DNA of 64,000 bases from Algoriphagus aquaeductus (GCF_003253485.1 NZ_QKTX01000006.1:203167-267166); one strand, 5' to 3'; shown: positions 51,977 through 60,769, counted from the stretch's first letter. Translations and numbers: made by a program. Notes: generated by a model not told the origin, from the letters alone.

Positions 51977-52432
51977 TTAATAGGCGTCTATTCCCGCTTG
52001 AGCGATGATTCCGTCCTGAGCGGAAGTCACTCCTGATACGCCAATTGATCCCACAATCACTCCGTCTTTGAAAATCGGCAGGCCTCCTTCCACTCCCACT
52101 GCATGGGGTAAGGTGGCGATACGGCTTCCTCCTTCGCCTTTCATGGCATCTTCAAAGACCTTGGTGGAACGCTTGAAAAAGACGGCTGATTTGGCTTTGG
52201 CTTGAGCGACATCGACGGATCCGACCTGTACGCCATCCATGCGTTTCAGGGAGATCAAATGCCCCCCATCATCGAGAATGGCAATGACTACATTCCAGCC
52301 TTCGGCCTTGGCTTTTGCTTCAGCCGCTTCGGTAATCCGTTCGGCATCAGCTAATGACAAATAGGGTTTCGTCTGGGAAAATGTCCAAAAGGGAAGGAAT
52401 GTAAAGAGTAAAATCAGAAGTTGCTTTTTCAT
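51977..52432 (-). CDS. Exported GlcG/HbpS-family (DUF336) protein
   Basis: A 151-residue protein of the GlcG/HbpS fold, which binds small ligands or heme as oligomers. ATG 52432 gives signal peptide MKKQLLILLFTFLPFWTFSQ. Family segments: LSLADAERITEAAEAKAKAEGWNVVIAILDDGGHLISLKRMDG, then VDVAQAKAKSAVFFKRST, and the GGLPIFKDGVIVGSIGVSG glycine-rich end. Secreted copies are often associated with periplasmic dehydrogenases. Divergent from the Gfo/Idh/MocA gene at 52544 with 111 bases between starts. Confidence 0.88.
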   Translation of the reverse strand: MKKQLLILLFTFLPFWTFSQTKPYLSLADAERITEAAEAKAKAEGWNVVIAILDDGGHLISLKRMDGVQVGSVDVAQAKAKSAVFFKRSTKVFEDAMKGEGGSRIATLPHAVGVEGGLPIFKDGVIVGSIGVSGVTSAQDGIIAQAGIDAY

Positions 52433-52543
52433 GGTTTTGGTGTTGGGTTGGGATAAAAATAATTCAAAATCAACGCAAACCTGTGCGAAAACCTGAGAAT
52501 TTGCCAAATTAAGGGGTAAACTTTTAACTTAACTCTCTATCCT

Positions 52544-53641
52544 ATGACCTCCAGACGTGATACCCTCAAAACAATTGGCCTAGCCAGTGGCCTCGGCTTG
52601 GTTTCTCCGATGAGTCTCCTGGCTTGTTCCGAATCTGTCAAAAAAGAAAAACTCGGCGTGGCTTTGGTCGGCCTGGGTTATTACAGTACCGACCTTTTGG
52701 CACCTGCGCTTCAGATTACCAAGCATTGCTATTTGGCGGGAATTGTGACTGGAACTCCGGCCAAAGCTGAAACTTGGAAGGCTAAATACAAGATCCCAGA
52801 GAAAAATATTTACAACTACGAAAACTTCGACTCCATCAAAGACAATCCTGACATCGATGTGGTGTATGTGGTTCTCCCGCCCTCGATGCACCGGGAGTAT
52901 GTGGAGCGGGCTGCTGCGGCAAAAAAGCACGTTTGGTGTGAAAAGCCCATGGCGGTGACGGTGGAGGAATGTCAGGCCATGATCGATGCATGTAAATCCA
53001 ATGGGGTAAGCCTATCCATCGGGTACCGTTGCCAGCACGAACCCAATACTCTTGCCTACACCCAACTGATCAAAGAAGGAAAACTGGGAAAAATAAATGC
53101 GGTCTCCTGTGCCGCAGGATATCGGGAAAACCGAACTGACCACTGGAAGCAAAAGCGGGAAATGGGCGGGGGTGTCATTTATGATATGGGGGTTTATTCC
53201 ATTCAGGGCGCAAGGTTGGGTACACAGCTTGAGCCTGTTGCGGTGAAATCCGCTAAAGTTTGGACCGAAAGGCCCGAAATTTATAAAGATGGTTTAGGAG
53301 AAATCGTCGAAGCTGAATTGGAGTTCCCCAATGGGGTGAGTGGCTGGATCAAGACCTCTTTTGCCGAAAATGTCAACTACCTGAAAGTCCAAGGCGAAAA
53401 AGGGGAATTGTCGATCTCTCCGTTTCAGGGCTATGCCGGGATAAAGGGAAGCAGTCCCATGGGCGAGATCAATTTTCCCTATGAAGTTCCCTGGCAACAA
53501 GCCAATCAGATGGATCAGGATACCCTGGCGATTTTGGCTGGAAAGCCTATGCCTGTTCCGGGAGAAGAAGGGCTTAGGGATATCCGGATCGTACAGGCGA
53601 TTTTGGAATCTGCCGAAACCGGAACCCGGGTAGAGATTTAG
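52544..53641 (+). CDS. Tat-exported Gfo/Idh/MocA-family oxidoreductase (second)
   Basis: A 365-residue glucose-fructose oxidoreductase-like enzyme. MTSRRDTLKTIG is a Tat signal; a Cys in SLLACSES could even make it a lipoprotein. Rossmann fold: VALVGLGYYSTDLLAPAL; catalytic EKP in VWCEKPMAVTVEEC; active-site residues in LSIGYRCQHEPN and YDMGVYSIQGAR. It is the shortest of the three in this window and nearest to bacterial glucose-fructose oxidoreductase in its GYYS and KP layout. Single gene; substrate unknown, likely a sugar or 3-keto-glycoside. Confidence 0.9.
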   Translation: MTSRRDTLKTIGLASGLGLVSPMSLLACSESVKKEKLGVALVGLGYYSTDLLAPALQITKHCYLAGIVTGTPAKAETWKAKYKIPEKNIYNYENFDSIKDNPDIDVVYVVLPPSMHREYVERAAAAKKHVWCEKPMAVTVEECQAMIDACKSNGVSLSIGYRCQHEPNTLAYTQLIKEGKLGKINAVSCAAGYRENRTDHWKQKREMGGGVIYDMGVYSIQGARLGTQLEPVAVKSAKVWTERPEIYKDGLGEIVEAELEFPNGVSGWIKTSFAENVNYLKVQGEKGELSISPFQGYAGIKGSSPMGEINFPYEVPWQQANQMDQDTLAILAGKPMPVPGEEGLRDIRIVQAILESAETGTRVEI

Positions 53642-53755
53642 GGGGTTTTTATCAGGTTTCGCTAAGCGGCGTGATTTATGTCGGGTCAAATTCTGATTTT
53701 TGTCACGGTTAAGTATTGATTTTCAACGTATTATTGATTTCAAAACTTGAAAGCC

Positions 53756-54211
53756 ATGATTGCCCTTCGCCTCTCCAAAGCCCAGATTCTCCAAGCCTGT
53801 ATTCAAAAGCAGGAGCGGACGATCGAAGATTTCGAAAGAGGAATTGCCGAGCTCAAAACTCAGCTTTATTCCCAGGAAGAAATCGAAAGTCAGGAACACA
53901 GACCCTCTCCTGAACGGCGTGAGCTCCTGCTTCGAATGGAGCATGAACTGGGTTTTTTGAATTATGAAATGGCGGTTTTGAGACAGATTGAAGCGGAGAA
54001 ACCACTCGATGTCGTGGATCTTGGGGCTGTGGTGGTGACCAATCAACGCACCTTTTTTATATCTACTTCCCTAGAGCGGGTGGAAATCGAAGGCCGAACA
54101 GTCATCGGGATTTCTCAAAAAGCACCGATTTATCAAGTCATGAAAGGCAAAAAGGCTGGACAGTTCTTTAACTATGGAGGTGTTCGGTTTGCGATTTTGG
54201 AGGTGTATTGA
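53756..54211 (+). CDS. GreA/GreB C-terminal-domain-like protein
   Basis: A 151-residue protein with a coiled-coil N-terminal half (ILQACIQKQERTIEDFERGIAELKTQL) and a compact C-terminal domain. VVVTNQRTFFISTSLERVEIEGRTVIGISQKAPIYQVMKGKKAGQ aligns with the transcription elongation factor GreA/B fold. No acidic loop at the coil tip is obvious (SQEEIESQEHRPSPERRE contains several acidic residues), so true transcript cleavage is uncertain. I start at ATG 53756; a TTG three codons earlier is possible. A strong palindromic terminator follows. Confidence 0.75.
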   Translation: MIALRLSKAQILQACIQKQERTIEDFERGIAELKTQLYSQEEIESQEHRPSPERRELLLRMEHELGFLNYEMAVLRQIEAEKPLDVVDLGAVVVTNQRTFFISTSLERVEIEGRTVIGISQKAPIYQVMKGKKAGQFFNYGGVRFAILEVY

Positions 54212-54235
54212 TAAGAGTAAAAAGTTAAAAGCAAA

Positions 54236-54277
54236 AAACCTGTCAGGATTCAAATTCTGACAGGTTTTGATTTTTTT
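54236..54277 (+). terminator. Terminator/palindrome after the GreA-like gene
   Basis: AAACCTGTCAGGATT (54236-54250) pairs with AATTCTGACAGGTTT (54253-54267) with one G-T; T runs follow at 54271-54277. It combines terminator features with the TTCAA-centred palindrome style found at 12824 and 57316. Confidence 0.75.
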
Positions 54278-54331
54278 AGCAAGCGGAAAATTTTGCTTTA
54301 AATAATCCCTCGCTCTATCCTACTGAATAGG

Positions 54332-54742
54332 CTATTCGATCGGCAGTCCATTTTGATACCAAGCCTGAATTCCGCCCTGGAGATGATACACTTTAGTGTA
54401 GCCTTGTTGGGTCAAAAGCTGCGCGGCTTCGAGACTTCGGGCACCGACTGCACAGTAGATGTAGATTTCTTTGTCCTTTGGGATTTCGAGGGCTTTATCC
54501 AGAAAATTTGCCTGATAATAATCCAGGACTATAGCATTGGCGAGCTTTCCTTGGGCCACTTCCTGCGGAGTTCTGACATCCAAAATGACTCCATTTGGAC
54601 TTTTTTCCTGGAATTCTTTAGGAGAAAGATTTTGAACCAAAGCCACCTTATTCCCTTCAGAGGTATCCTGAGTTGATTTTTCAGATGAGCAGGAAGAAAA
54701 TAAGAGTGTAAAGGCCAAAAGAAGCAAAGAAGCAGTTTTCAT
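54332..54742 (-). CDS. Rhodanese-like lipoprotein
   Basis: A 136-residue single-domain rhodanese anchored by a lipobox (LLFSSC, Cys18). The fold landmarks are VILDVRTPQEVAQGKL, then the active-site loop IYIYCAVGARS with Cys97, and a Lys/Tyr/Trp end YHLQGGIQAWYQNGLPI. It should transfer sulfane sulfur in the periplasm, receptor unknown. The six-residue loop is of the standard length for thiosulfate/persulfide rhodaneses. Single gene, followed by converging GreA-like gene. Confidence 0.9.
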   Translation of the reverse strand: MKTASLLLLAFTLLFSSCSSEKSTQDTSEGNKVALVQNLSPKEFQEKSPNGVILDVRTPQEVAQGKLANAIVLDYYQANFLDKALEIPKDKEIYIYCAVGARSLEAAQLLTQQGYTKVYHLQGGIQAWYQNGLPIE

Positions 54743-54816
54743 GGGCTAAATGTTTCCTGCAAAACTAGAAAATCTGGATTCTGAATTTTGGTGACCTTGG
54801 GCACAAAAGCCAAAGT

Positions 54817-56064
54817 TTAGGCTCGAACTTGTCCGCTACCCCTTACCACCCACTTGTAGCTGGTCAGTTCCCGCAATGCCATCGGGCCACGGGCATGAAG
54901 TTTTTGGGTGGAAATTCCGATTTCTGCTCCAAGTCCAAACTGGTTTCCATCGGTAAAAGCCGTGGATGCATTGGCATAGACAGCCGCGGCATCGACCTCG
55001 TTGAGAAATCGCTCGATGGTTACCGGGTTTTCGGAAAGAATAGCTTCCGAATGCTTGGAGGAATAGGTGGAAATATGATCCAAGGCTTCGTCCAGATTTT
55101 GGACCGTCTTGATGGAAAGCTTAAGGCTGAGAAATTCGGTTCCAAAGTGCTCGGGTAGAGCAGAATGGATTTGCGGATTAGTGGGAAGGGCTATAAAAGC
55201 CTTTTCATCCGCAAAGACCGCTACTCCGCTTTCCAGCATAGGCTGAATCAGTTTTGGCAAATCAATCAATCGACTCTGATGGATAATCAGGCAATCCAGG
55301 GAATTGCAGACACTGGGACGCCGGGTCTTGGCATTGTGGAGGATGGCTTTGGCTTGTTCCAAATCCGCCGTCTCATCGAAGTAGGTATGGACAATGCCTG
55401 CGCCTGTTTCGATCACAGGTACTTTGGCATTTTGCCGTACAAAGTCAATCAAGCCCTGAGACCCTCTTGGGATAATTACATCCACGAAGCCTACCGCTTC
55501 CAAGAGGGCCTTAGTGGCTGAGCGATCGGGGGGTAAAAGTTGAAATGCACCACTCGGAACCCCATGTTTTTCCAAAACCTGATGGATTAAGGTCATGATG
55601 GCCCGATTGGAAAAGTCAGCGTCTGAGCCGCCTTTTAGCACCAGCCCATTGCCGGACTTGAGCGCAAGCGAAAACACATCGAACGTCACATTGGGCCGAG
55701 CCTCGTAGATGATCCCGATCACGCCGAGGGGAACAGAAATTTTGCTAAGCTCCAACCCGTTTTCCAGCATTCGCTGTTCAAGCAGAATCCCCAAGGGACT
55801 TTCCAGATGGGCCACTTGTCGGATTTCTCCGGCGATGCCTTTGATTCGGGAATCACTCAAAAGCAGGCGGTCATACATGGGATTGGTTTTTTCCATCCGA
55901 TCGAGATCCTTTTGATTTTCCTTTAGTAAAAAAGGAATCTGCGCCTCCGCCAAATCAGCTAAATCTTCCAGCACCTGCCGAACCTGCTGGTCTTGGATGC
56001 CGATTAGCTTTCGGCTGCTTTTTTGGACAGCTTCGAAGATAGTTTGGTACTCAGTCATGGTCAA
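54817..56064 (-). CDS. proA: Glutamate-5-semialdehyde dehydrogenase
   Basis: A 415-residue enzyme of the proline pathway, reducing gamma-glutamyl phosphate with NADPH. Landmarks: [36 protein letters not shown], and catalytic Cys in [14 protein letters not shown]. Its start (56064, or MTEYQ at 56058) overlaps the end of proB, so the two are translationally coupled in the usual proBA order. The length is typical. ProA and ProB form a channel for the labile acyl phosphate. Confidence 0.97.
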   Translation of the reverse strand: MTMTEYQTIFEAVQKSSRKLIGIQDQQVRQVLEDLADLAEAQIPFLLKENQKDLDRMEKTNPMYDRLLLSDSRIKGIAGEIRQVAHLESPLGILLEQRMLENGLELSKISVPLGVIGIIYEARPNVTFDVFSLALKSGNGLVLKGGSDADFSNRAIMTLIHQVLEKHGVPSGAFQLLPPDRSATKALLEAVGFVDVIIPRGSQGLIDFVRQNAKVPVIETGAGIVHTYFDETADLEQAKAILHNAKTRRPSVCNSLDCLIIHQSRLIDLPKLIQPMLESGVAVFADEKAFIALPTNPQIHSALPEHFGTEFLSLKLSIKTVQNLDEALDHISTYSSKHSEAILSENPVTIERFLNEVDAAAVYANASTAFTDGNQFGLGAEIGISTQKLHARGPMALRELTSYKWVVRGSGQVRA

Positions 56065-57133
56065 AGAGGTAGAGGTAGTCGTAATGGATCAAGGCTTTTT
56101 GGTTTTTTTGACCTAGACGTTCGATAGCCAATTTGGAAGTGTATTCGGCACGGCCTAAGCCGATTTTTTCTCCTTTTTCATCCCGGATCAGGAGAATGTC
56201 CCCCTTCGAAAATTCTCCTTCGATTTTTGTGATTCCGATTGGTAAAAGGCTTCGGATGACGGAGGAAGTCAGGGAGGCTTTTGCTCCTTCATTGATGGTG
56301 ATCTCGGCTTTGTAGTATTGCGCCCCGTGTGCCAGCCATTTTTTGGTGGCGTGTTTTACCTTTTGGGGTTCAAACCAGGTGCACCGCAAAGACTTATCGG
56401 CAAAAGCGCTGAGCACCCCGTCTTTTTTCCCGTTGGCGATGATGACCTGTATGCCCAGATCGGCTGATTTTTTTGCCATGGCATACTTGGTCAGCATCCC
56501 GCCCCGCCCAAAGGAAGATTTGGTCGCAGAAATATAGCTGCTCACTTCAGGCATGGAGGAAGCCACTTTTTCGATGAGTTGAGAACTTGGTTCGGAAGGA
56601 TTTCCGGTGAAAATCCCGTCCACATTGGTCAACAGAATCATCGTGTCCGCATTGATCATGGCGGCGGTGAGGCTGGCGAGCTCATCGTTGTCCGTAAACA
56701 TCAGCTCGGTGATGGTCACTGTGTCGTTTTCATTGATGATGGGCAAAATGCCCTGCTGAAGCAGCGCCTCGACGCAATTCTTCATGTTGAGAAAGTGCTT
56801 GCGGTCACGAAAATCTTCCTTGGTCACCAAAATCTGCGCAATGGGCTGATTCAGTTTGCCAAAAAGTTCTTGATACTGATTGATCAGCTTGATCTGCCCG
56901 GTGGAGGCCCAGATCTGTTTTTTGAATACAGGGTTTAACTTTTCTGGTAAAGGGATAGACTGCCTACCAAAGGCTACCGCACCGGAACTCACGAGTACGA
57001 TCTTTTTTCCCTTGGAAATCAATTCTTGGATTTGAGACACCAAATGTGCCATCCGGTCCAAGTCAGGAAGACCGTTGGATTGCGTCAGGACATTGGACCC
57101 GATTTTGATCACCGCTACTTTGGAATCAAGCAT
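56051..57133 (-). CDS. proB: Glutamate 5-kinase
   Basis: A 360-residue first enzyme of proline synthesis. The amino acid kinase domain begins [13 protein letters not shown], continues [15 protein letters not shown] and [30 protein letters not shown], and [13 protein letters not shown]-terminal PUA domain (about 275-355) is present, as in E. coli ProB. Feedback control by proline is expected from the family. Upstream lies a repeat-filled, gene-free gap of about 400 bases. Confidence 0.97.
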   Translation of the reverse strand: MLDSKVAVIKIGSNVLTQSNGLPDLDRMAHLVSQIQELISKGKKIVLVSSGAVAFGRQSIPLPEKLNPVFKKQIWASTGQIKLINQYQELFGKLNQPIAQILVTKEDFRDRKHFLNMKNCVEALLQQGILPIINENDTVTITELMFTDNDELASLTAAMINADTMILLTNVDGIFTGNPSEPSSQLIEKVASSMPEVSSYISATKSSFGRGGMLTKYAMAKKSADLGIQVIIANGKKDGVLSAFADKSLRCTWFEPQKVKHATKKWLAHGAQYYKAEITINEGAKASLTSSVIRSLLPIGITKIEGEFSKGDILLIRDEKGEKIGLGRAEYTSKLAIERLGQKNQKALIHYDYLYLFDHD

Positions 57134-57230
57134 TTGTTAGAAAATTTGTATGAAAGTAAGGGATTTGATGCGGAGTTGCTAAAAAAAATGGTTTTTGAAT
57201 TGATGAATGGAAATTATCTTGAAAACTGTG

Positions 57231-57281
57231 GAAATACGATGGAAATACTATAGAAATAAGACGCTTCGCGCTGAAATAGGG
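57231..57281. repeat. 51-bp direct repeat, copy A
   Basis: This block begins GAAATACGATGGAAATACTA and ends GCTGAAATAGGG. It matches 58152-58202 at 47 of 51 positions in the same orientation. The two copies bracket the toxin-antitoxin remnant and are about 920 bases apart. Confidence 0.85.
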
Positions 57282-57315
57282 TGTTTTGATTAAAATTGGC
57301 GATTTTCTGTGCTAC

Positions 57316-57348
57316 AACTTTTCCAAAGTTTCAAACTTTGGAAAAGTT
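57316..57348. repeat. Perfect 16-bp palindrome AACTTTTCC.../...GGAAAAGTT
   Basis: Perfect arms of 16 bases (57316-57331 and 57333-57348) around one C. It is the best-preserved of the three AACTTT/AAAGTT copies; the others are at 25214 and 25525. Confidence 0.75.
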
Positions 57349-57476
57349 CTCAATCCATCGTTTCAATCTCAAACCCAAAATTTCATCTGTTTATAATTTG
57401 ATTTTTAATGGCCAGATGGAATGCCCCGGATAATCATTCCCCTGTGTGAGAAGCATTTACTCATGGGCATTTCATA

Positions 57477-57521
57477 TCACAAAAACGGCATACTCGTCTT
57501 CCCCACGAGCATCAAGGTTTT
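57477..57521 (-). other. Remnant of a duplicated prenyltransferase gene end
   Basis: On the minus strand this stretch reads KTLMLVGKTSMPFL-stop, matching the last residues of the prenyltransferase at 58250 (KVMMLVGTMSMAFL-stop). The nucleotide match is about 30 of 39. It lies 195 bases past a copy of the same 51-bp repeat that stands next to the intact gene, so a segment was duplicated and decayed. Confidence 0.6.
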
Positions 57522-57538
57522 GGATCTAACCAACTAGA

Positions 57539-57814
57539 TCATTTAAACTTTTTCTTTGGGTTTTTCCTAACATCAAAAAATGATAAGATGATGATTTTAT
57601 TTCCTCGGATTCTGTAAAGAATTCTGGTTTGGGGTGAAAGTTGAAATCCTCTATTTCGACTTTGCCAATCAAAGGCTGAGCCTTAAGAATTTTAAAAATC
57701 GCATCTGCTTTTTGAATAAATTCTTTTGCGGAATTATCACCTCAATTCTTCTTAATATACTCCACGATGGAATCGAAGTTTTTTTTCAGCCCTTGGAGTG
57801 ACAAAGACTTCCAT
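57539..57814 (-). pseudogene. Inactivated RelE/ParE toxin
   Basis: ATG 57814 overlaps the antitoxin stop by one base. Reading on, MEVFVTPRAEKKL is followed by a one-base insertion; the next frame gives SIVEYIKKN, a stop in place of an expected Trp, then GDNSAKEFIQKADAIFKILK and QPLIGKVEI. A second shift of opposite sign opens GFQLSPQTRILYRIRGNK and the classic end IIILSFFDVRKNPKKKFK-stop. The total length, 276, is still a multiple of three. Two frameshifts plus a nonsense codon make sequencing error unlikely. The toxin is dead while its antitoxin frame remains open. Confidence 0.8.
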
Positions 57815-58044
57815 CAGTACTTTTTCTTTAAATTCTCCCAGGCGATCAAATTTTCGTCATTTTCAGATTCTTCGTACCAAAGATAGATTTCCTTCTTTTG
57901 CTCATCTGTCAAGGATTTCCAGAATTCACCTTCTTTTGAATCCTCTCTTTGCTTGAGGAAATCATAAACGGTTTGCAAAAGTTGTTCATTGTCAATCCGT
58001 TCTATGATTTTTTGAAGGTCCGATTTAAGTTGTGCCGCTCCCAT
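57814..58044 (-). CDS. Antitoxin of the dead RelE/ParE pair
   Basis: A 76-residue charged helical protein (MGAAQLKSDLQKIIERIDNE, then a KSLTDEQKKEIYLWYEESE segment). Its stop overlaps the ATG of the ParE-type toxin remnant (TGATG). The DEQKxEIxxxxEES pattern is common in antitoxins encoded before RelE/ParE toxins in Bacteroidota. With the toxin inactivated it is an orphan and could act as an anti-addiction factor. No DNA-binding motif is obvious. Confidence 0.72.
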   Translation of the reverse strand: MGAAQLKSDLQKIIERIDNEQLLQTVYDFLKQREDSKEGEFWKSLTDEQKKEIYLWYEESENDENLIAWENLKKKY

Positions 58045-58151
58045 AGTTTTTGAATATTGACTAAATCAAATCTACACGTTTGAATTGGGTGAGTAAAGAC
58101 AATCTTGATTTTCAGGCTTTTCTATTCGGTTTTTTGGTAATTCCAATTTTT

Positions 58152-58202
58152 GAAATACGATCGAAATACTATAGAAATAAGGCGCTTCGCACTAAAATAG
58201 GG
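58152..58202. repeat. 51-bp direct repeat, copy B
   Basis: Second copy of the repeat at 57231-57281 (47 of 51 identical). It is followed by TCCGAAATCTGAAATCCGAA, a string also related to the repeats at 60660-60685 on the other strand, and then by the prenyltransferase stop codon. Confidence 0.85.
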
Positions 58203-58249
58203 GTTGGAGTTCCTCGATAGGTCGTAAATCCGAAATCTGAAATCCGAAA

Positions 58250-59107
58250 TTAAAGAAACGCCATACTCATCGTCCCCACCAGCATCATCACCTTGGCCCA
58301 AGCGCTGAGTCGGGTGAAGTGTTCCCGGCGGTCGGCCTGATAGACTTTCCACATAAACCATCCAAAAACAAGGCCCAAGGCGCCGAAATAATAGAACAGG
58401 TGGAGGTTGTTGATTTTAAAAGTTACCGTCAAAATCGCCCCGACAAAGCAAATCGCCACGGCAAAGATCACCTGTTTGGTCTTGCGGAATCCGATGACTA
58501 TCGGAAGCGTCCGGCAACCGTGAAGGCGATCCCCATGCCGGTCTTCAATGTCTTTGATGATCTCCCGGATCAGATTGAGGAAAAAGGCAAATATGGCATA
58601 GGTCAAGACCAGCAATTCATTTTTCTGATAATAAAAAGCCACCAAATACACGGAGAATCCGGTCAAAAAGGCTACTGTGAGATTGCCGATAAAAGGCTCC
58701 CGCTTCAGTTGATTGCTGTAGATCCAAAGGAGAAATGCTGCCAGAAAATTGACTAAAGCAATTCTGGGAGAGACCCAATACCCCAATCCAATGGCTGTAA
58801 AATTGAAAAAGGTATGTAAGAAAATGACTACCCTGCGCTTGATCCCTTTACCCACCACGACTTCATGAGGACGGTTGACATAGTCAATCTTCACATCATA
58901 GTAGTCATTGATCATATAGCCCGCCGCTGTGATGATGACCGTGGAAAGCGCCAATACATACAAGCGAAAATCCTGAAGAACAGGCAATCCTCCAGTCGTT
59001 GTCTCAATCAGAAAATATGCAGTCATCCCTTGGGCAAAAGCCACCATAAGCAAATTGATGGGTCTGCTGATTCTGAAAAGTCCCCTAACCGATAATGTTC
59101 GCTCCAT
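58250..59107 (-). CDS. UbiA-family prenyltransferase (geranylgeranylglycerol-phosphate-like)
   Basis: A 285-residue polytopic membrane enzyme with about eight membrane helices. Prenyl-diphosphate-binding Asp motifs are NDYYDVKID (about 67-75) and DIEDRHGD (about 190-197). The NRPHEVVVGKGI segment after the first motif is typical of the geranylgeranylglycerol-phosphate geranylgeranyltransferase-like branch of Bacteroidota. The product could be a prenylated lipid or quinone; sequence does not decide. Single gene. Its 3' end exists also as a decayed copy at 57477. Confidence 0.9.
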   Translation of the reverse strand: MERTLSVRGLFRISRPINLLMVAFAQGMTAYFLIETTTGGLPVLQDFRLYVLALSTVIITAAGYMINDYYDVKIDYVNRPHEVVVGKGIKRRVVIFLHTFFNFTAIGLGYWVSPRIALVNFLAAFLLWIYSNQLKREPFIGNLTVAFLTGFSVYLVAFYYQKNELLVLTYAIFAFFLNLIREIIKDIEDRHGDRLHGCRTLPIVIGFRKTKQVIFAVAICFVGAILTVTFKINNLHLFYYFGALGLVFGWFMWKVYQADRREHFTRLSAWAKVMMLVGTMSMAFL

Positions 59108-59257
59108 GATAATGCCTTCCGGGATTAAAAATAGAGAAAAGTCTCAGCCAAAAAGGATTTACCGCAGATCTAATCAGGAAAATCGTTTCCGTAACTTTTG
59201 AAGCATCCTTTTTTTCAATTACCTATCTTGAAAATTCAGCAAGAAAACCCATTAACC

Positions 59258-60628
59258 ATGAATACAACTAGCAAGCAATCCCGAAGAGACTTTATCGCTC
59301 TTTCGGGTAGCGCCTTGGCAGGCTCTTTCTTTTTGCACCCGGTGGCGCAGGCACTCTCCATTTTTGATAAGCCCGGTCAGAAAATGAAACTCGCCATGGT
59401 CGGAACCGGTGTAAGAGGTCTTGCCATGTGGGGGAGGGATGTAATCCGAGCCTACAAAGATCAGGTGGAGTTTGTCGGACTGTCCGACAAAAACGAAGGG
59501 CGGATGAAGTATGGCAAAACCTTCATGGGCGTTGACTGTCCGCTGTTTTTCAGTGCCGATCAAATGATCAAGGAGACCAAGCCGGATGTGCTGATCGTCA
59601 CCACCATGGACAGCACCCACCACGAGTTTATCGTCAAAGGACTCTTGGCCGGAATGAATGTGATCTCCGAAAAGCCCATGACTACCGACGAAGTCAAAGT
59701 CAAAGCGATCCTCGATGCGGAGCGTAAGTCAGGCAAAAAACTCATTGTCACCTTCAACTACCGCTATTCTCCCCATCGTCAGAAACTCTATGAATTGCTC
59801 CGGGCCGGGGAAATCGGAACCATCACTTCGGTGGATTTCCACTGGTATTTGGACACCTCGCACGGGGCAGACTATTTCCGCCGATGGCATGGAAGAAAGG
59901 AATTTGGAGGCACCCTGCTCGTCCATAAGTCCACGCATCATTTTGACCTGCTCAATTGGTGGCTGGACTCTGATCCGGAGGAGGTATTTGCCTACGGTTC
60001 GCTGGAGTTTTATGGCAAAAATGGCCCCTTCCGCTCCAAAACCTGCCGTGGATGTCCTCACGCATCCAAATGCGATTTCCATTGGGACATCACCAGAAAT
60101 GAACACCTGACCAAGCTTTATGTGGAAAATGAGCAGTACGACGGCTACTATCGGGACGGTTGCGTATTCCGGGAGGAAATCGACATCTACGACAAGATGG
60201 CCGTGCAGATCAAGTACAAAAACAACGTTCAGGTAAGCTATTCCCTCACCACCTACTCACCCTACGAAGGGTACCGCATCGCCTTTAATGGGACCAAAGG
60301 CCGATTGGAAGCCTGGATCAAGGAGAGTCAGCCTTGGGATGAAAAGAACGAGGATGAACTGGTCTTGGTCAAGAACTTCGGTCAGCGCCATGTCATCACC
60401 GTGCCTCAAGGCGGTGGGGGCCATGGAGGCGGTGACACGCGGCTAAAGGATAAGCTTTTCTTAGATCCCAACAAACCTGATCCATGGAGACAGTCAGCCG
60501 GCAGTCGGGACGGGGCCATGTCCTGTCTGGTCGGCATCGCCGCCCGACACTCCATCGAACAAGGTAAGCCGATCAAGATTCAGGATCTGACGGATATTCC
60601 GTTGGCGGCGAGTGGAAGAGGAGCCTAA
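59258..60628 (+). CDS. Tat-exported Gfo/Idh/MocA-family oxidoreductase with four-Cys insertion (third)
   Basis: A 456-residue oxidoreductase from ATG 59258 (MNTTSKQSRRDFIALSG, Tat signal; an upstream frame adds 20 unlikely residues). The Rossmann motif is AMVGTGVRGLAMWG, the EKP motif is VISEKPMTTDE. An insertion in the C-terminal domain has Cys263, Cys266, Cys272 (KTCRGCPHASKC) and later Cys302 (DGCVF), a possible metal or iron-sulfur site. GGGGHGGGDTRLKDKLFL near the end is a typical segment of this subgroup. A terminator follows 60 bases later. Confidence 0.9.
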   Translation: MNTTSKQSRRDFIALSGSALAGSFFLHPVAQALSIFDKPGQKMKLAMVGTGVRGLAMWGRDVIRAYKDQVEFVGLSDKNEGRMKYGKTFMGVDCPLFFSADQMIKETKPDVLIVTTMDSTHHEFIVKGLLAGMNVISEKPMTTDEVKVKAILDAERKSGKKLIVTFNYRYSPHRQKLYELLRAGEIGTITSVDFHWYLDTSHGADYFRRWHGRKEFGGTLLVHKSTHHFDLLNWWLDSDPEEVFAYGSLEFYGKNGPFRSKTCRGCPHASKCDFHWDITRNEHLTKLYVENEQYDGYYRDGCVFREEIDIYDKMAVQIKYKNNVQVSYSLTTYSPYEGYRIAFNGTKGRLEAWIKESQPWDEKNEDELVLVKNFGQRHVITVPQGGGGHGGGDTRLKDKLFLDPNKPDPWRQSAGSRDGAMSCLVGIAARHSIEQGKPIKIQDLTDIPLAASGRGA

Positions 60629-60769
60629 TGATACTTCGACAAGCTCAGTACAAGTTTCGGATATTAATTTCGGATTTCGGATTGAATCCCGCGGGGCTTA
60701 GGCTTCGTGGGATTTTTTATTCACCGCAGTCCTGCCTGAGGGCAGTCAGGGGCGCAGAGAACGCAGAGA
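60620..60769. repeat. Long direct repeat copy A (includes a working terminator)
   Basis: It starts with GGAGCCTAATGAT, which covers the last codons and stop of the oxidoreductase. It continues through TTTCGGATTTCGGATTGAAT, a hairpin-T run terminator, TTATTCACCGCA and CGCAGAGAACGCAGAGA. Copy B at 61821-61929 follows the same order. Copy A carries two extra pieces, a CTTCGACAAGCTCAG string and a CCTGCCTGAGGGCAG string, both known kinds of dispersed repeats. The 300-base gap 60629-60932 has no gene. Confidence 0.75.
60685..60719 (+). terminator. Terminator of the third Gfo/Idh/MocA gene
   Basis: AATCCCGC (60685-60692) pairs with GTGGGATT (60707-60714), 14-base loop, one G-T pair, followed by T residues. 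It lies 57 bases past the stop codon. Confidence 0.75.

Larger units (their letters stand above)
57134..57538. other. Gene-free gap containing repeats and a decayed duplication
   Basis: After proB on the right comes a 405-base gap with a 51-base repeat (57231-57281), a 33-base palindrome (57316-57348) and a remnant matching the 3' end of the prenyltransferase gene (57477-57521). The rest shows no open reading frame. Confidence 0.6.

Noticed and set aside
57026-57253. Plus-strand frame of 75 codons across the start of proB
   Set aside because: It begins inside proB on the other strand and runs into a dispersed repeat; no family resemblance.
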